Position numbers and translations under genes: made by a program. Under the pieces are notes generated by a model. The model made no database searches. It was not told the DNA's origin and worked only from the letters and a program-made list of their open reading frames with translations. From an uncultured Alphaproteobacteria bacterium (GTDB lineage Bacteria; Pseudomonadota; Alphaproteobacteria; GCA-2731375): 6,453 nt of DNA. The stretch spans positions 1 to 6,453 of the forward strand of contig CAJWZI010000091.1 of the NCBI GenBank assembly GCA_913049615.1. Reading direction: 5' to 3'. Every line of letters begins with the position of its first letter. Position 1 is the stretch's first letter. Shown here piece by piece: positions 5,352-6,453 of the stretch.

Positions 5352-6394
5352 TAGGCAACATCCTCCGGCCGCAACAGTCTATCTGGTCGGACGTCATTGA
5401 CTAGAACACGGCCCACAAATTCGTCCAGCCTTTTGGCGGGGATGCCGGTACCTGGCTTCTTAGCGGTCAGCATATCAGTCGACAGGGTCGTGCCTTTGGC
5501 CAGAGGCCGAATTGGCGCCAGGCTTTTGGTGAACAAGCTGCGCATGGTTTCCAGTTCGTCCGCCACCTGATCCTTGTCCACGGGGCAGCCGTCCATATGC
5601 GCAAAAGCATTACGTGCATCGGCCACTTGACGGAATTCCTCAAACGTCAGTGAGGCCGGCACGTCCGGGCCAAACATGCGCTTGTCGAAAATCACATGCA
5701 CCTCGACCATGTCTGCGCCGCGCGCAATGGCAGCCAGGGCTGGATATAGGCTGCCACTGTGATCGGACAGGCCGACCGGGCAATCGTGTTCCGTTCGGAG
5801 ACGGTCGATGACGTTCAGACCTACCTGGTCTAATGGCGTGGGATACCGGGATGTACATTGAAACAGGCCCAGGTCCACGCCCAGGGCACGTATGTCGGCG
5901 GCGCTGTCGGCGATTTCTACCCAACGGCTCATGCCCGTTGAGAGCAAAATGGGTTTGCCGGTTCTGGCCATAGCGGCCATGAGATCATGGGATTTATATT
6001 CGCCAGATCCGATCTTCCAGGCCGCGTGACCCAGCTTCTCCAACAGTTCCACGGCCACCACGGAAAAGGCGGACGAGAGGAATATCAGGCCCTTATCCGC
6101 TGAATGGTCTGCTAGATCGGCCCATTGTTCGTGGCTGAATTCCATGCGGTGCCAGTAATCGAAGCGGGTCGCATCCTGTTTAGAGAACTTTACGCGGAAT
6201 TCTTCGTCCAGTGTTGATTCCGCGGCCGCAATGTGCGTTTGGAATTTGATGGCGTCCGCTCCGGCATCGGCGGCGGCGTCAATAAAGGCGTGCGCCGCGC
6301 CCAGGCTACCGTCATGGGCCTGGCCAACTTCAGCGATCAATAAAGCAGGTGCGCCGCCGCCCACGGTCCGGGCACCAATTTGGATGCTGCTCAT
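5351..6394 (-). CDS. neuB: NeuB/SpsE family nonulosonic acid (sialic acid-type) synthase
   Basis: This enzyme condenses phosphoenolpyruvate with ManNAc or an analogue to give a nine-carbon sialic acid-type sugar. From ATG 6394 it has 347 residues, against 349 in meningococcal NeuB. Residues about 1-270 form the TIM barrel: AEVGQAHDG (21-29), KFQT (50-53), KIGSGE (127-132), LSTGM (151-155), CTSRYPTP (180-187), GLSDHS (208-213) with metal ligand His212, and EVHV (231-234) with metal ligand His233. Residues about 284-347 form the SAF (antifreeze-like) domain, with KKPGTGIPA (312-320). Departures from canonical NeuB include QAHDG for INHNG, FLSSAFS (105-111) for FISTPFS, VIFDK for FTLDR, MFGPD for LPGPD, and Lys313 where meningococcal NeuB has Arg314. 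The start at 6394 is preferred over in-frame ATG 6406: GGAG lies 6 bases before it, and it forms an ATGA overlap with the upstream frame. The product could be Neu5Ac, legionaminic acid or another nonulosonate. Confidence 0.88.
   Translation of the reverse strand: MSSIQIGARTVGGGAPALLIAEVGQAHDGSLGAAHAFIDAAADAGADAIKFQTHIAAAESTLDEEFRVKFSKQDATRFDYWHRMEFSHEQWADLADHSADKGLIFLSSAFSVVAVELLEKLGHAAWKIGSGEYKSHDLMAAMARTGKPILLSTGMSRWVEIADSAADIRALGVDLGLFQCTSRYPTPLDQVGLNVIDRLRTEHDCPVGLSDHSGSLYPALAAIARGADMVEVHVIFDKRMFGPDVPASLTFEEFRQVADARNAFAHMDGCPVDKDQVADELETMRSLFTKSLAPIRPLAKGTTLSTDMLTAKKPGTGIPAKRLDEFVGRVLVNDVRPDRLLRPEDVA
5362..5366 (-). promoter_or_regulatory. Ribosome binding site for neuC (GGAGG), inside neuB
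   Basis: GGAGG on the minus strand lies 10 bases before the neuC ATG, within the last codons of neuB. Together with the TAATG junction this indicates that neuC can be translated by reinitiation or independently. Confidence 0.6.
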
Positions 6395-6453
6395 GCGGTT
6401 CTCCATTCCGGAATTTTGCCAACCTCTTCACCGTCACCCAAGTCCCAAAACAG
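6391..6453 (-). CDS. C-terminal end of an unidentified gene upstream of neuB (partial)
   Basis: On the minus strand the frame is open from the right edge of the window for 20 codons to a TGA at 6391-6393, which overlaps the neuB start in an ATGA junction. The residues visible include WDLGDGEEVGKIPEWRTA. The four-base overlap, the good ribosome site for neuB inside it, and the coding-like composition support a real gene. Its position implies a partner in nonulosonic acid synthesis or glycan assembly, such as a CMP-sugar synthetase, acyltransferase or aminotransferase, but I do not recognise this tail and do not assign a function. Twenty open codons alone could be chance. Confidence 0.5.
   Translation of the reverse strand: MFWDLGDGEEVGKIPEWRTA
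6401..6404 (-). promoter_or_regulatory. Ribosome binding site for neuB (GGAG)
   Basis: GGAG sits 6 bases before ATG 6394. It overlaps the alternative upstream ATG at 6406-6404, which itself has no good Shine-Dalgarno sequence. This decides the start in favour of 6394. Confidence 0.55.

Noticed and set aside
5614..5924. Open frames on both strands inside neuB
   Set aside because: They are Arg/Pro-rich shadows of the neuB reading frame, typical of alternate frames in GC-rich codons.

Overview
The window reads as a piece of a bacterial chromosome, most likely from an alphaproteobacterium. The first gene matches an SH3-plus-NlpC/P60 peptidase layout that I associate with Rhodospirillales-type genomes (N-terminus RITPARNDLAA). 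This placement is an inference from remembered family resemblance; no rRNA, tRNA or other marker gene is present. Base composition is moderate, and the gaps around the aldolase gene are long and look non-coding. I see no insertion sequence, CRISPR array, tRNA, rRNA or phage gene.

Layout. Positions 1-175 hold a leader with one weak open frame (3-170). Two + strand genes follow, 7 bases apart: an NlpC/P60 cell-wall peptidase (176-1051) and a 12-helix MFS exporter (1059-2282). A gap of about 390 bases leads to fbaA, class II fructose-bisphosphate aldolase, on the + strand. It is annotated here from a GTG at 2675, because the ribosome binding site fits that start better than the ATG at 2603. A second gap (3752-4193) separates fbaA from a convergent minus-strand operon and carries a likely terminator for that operon.

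The minus-strand operon runs from the right edge leftwards. It contains the last 20 codons of an unidentified gene (6391-6453), a NeuB/SpsE-type sialic-acid synthase (5351-6394) and a NeuC-type hydrolysing UDP-N-acetylglucosamine 2-epimerase (4194-5351). The junctions are ATGA and TAATG overlaps, so translation is probably coupled. NeuC and NeuB catalyse consecutive steps: NeuC makes the N-acetylated hexosamine (ManNAc or a 6-deoxy diacetamido analogue), and NeuB condenses it with phosphoenolpyruvate to a nine-carbon nonulosonic acid. The product would be used on surface polysaccharide or flagellin. The CMP-sugar synthetase, acetyltransferases and glycosyltransferases expected for the pathway are not in the window and may lie beyond the right edge.

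No clearly new system is visible. The points most worth a second look are the departures of both NeuB and NeuC from the textbook motifs of their families, including Lys where meningococcal NeuB has Arg314, and the unidentified upstream operon member.
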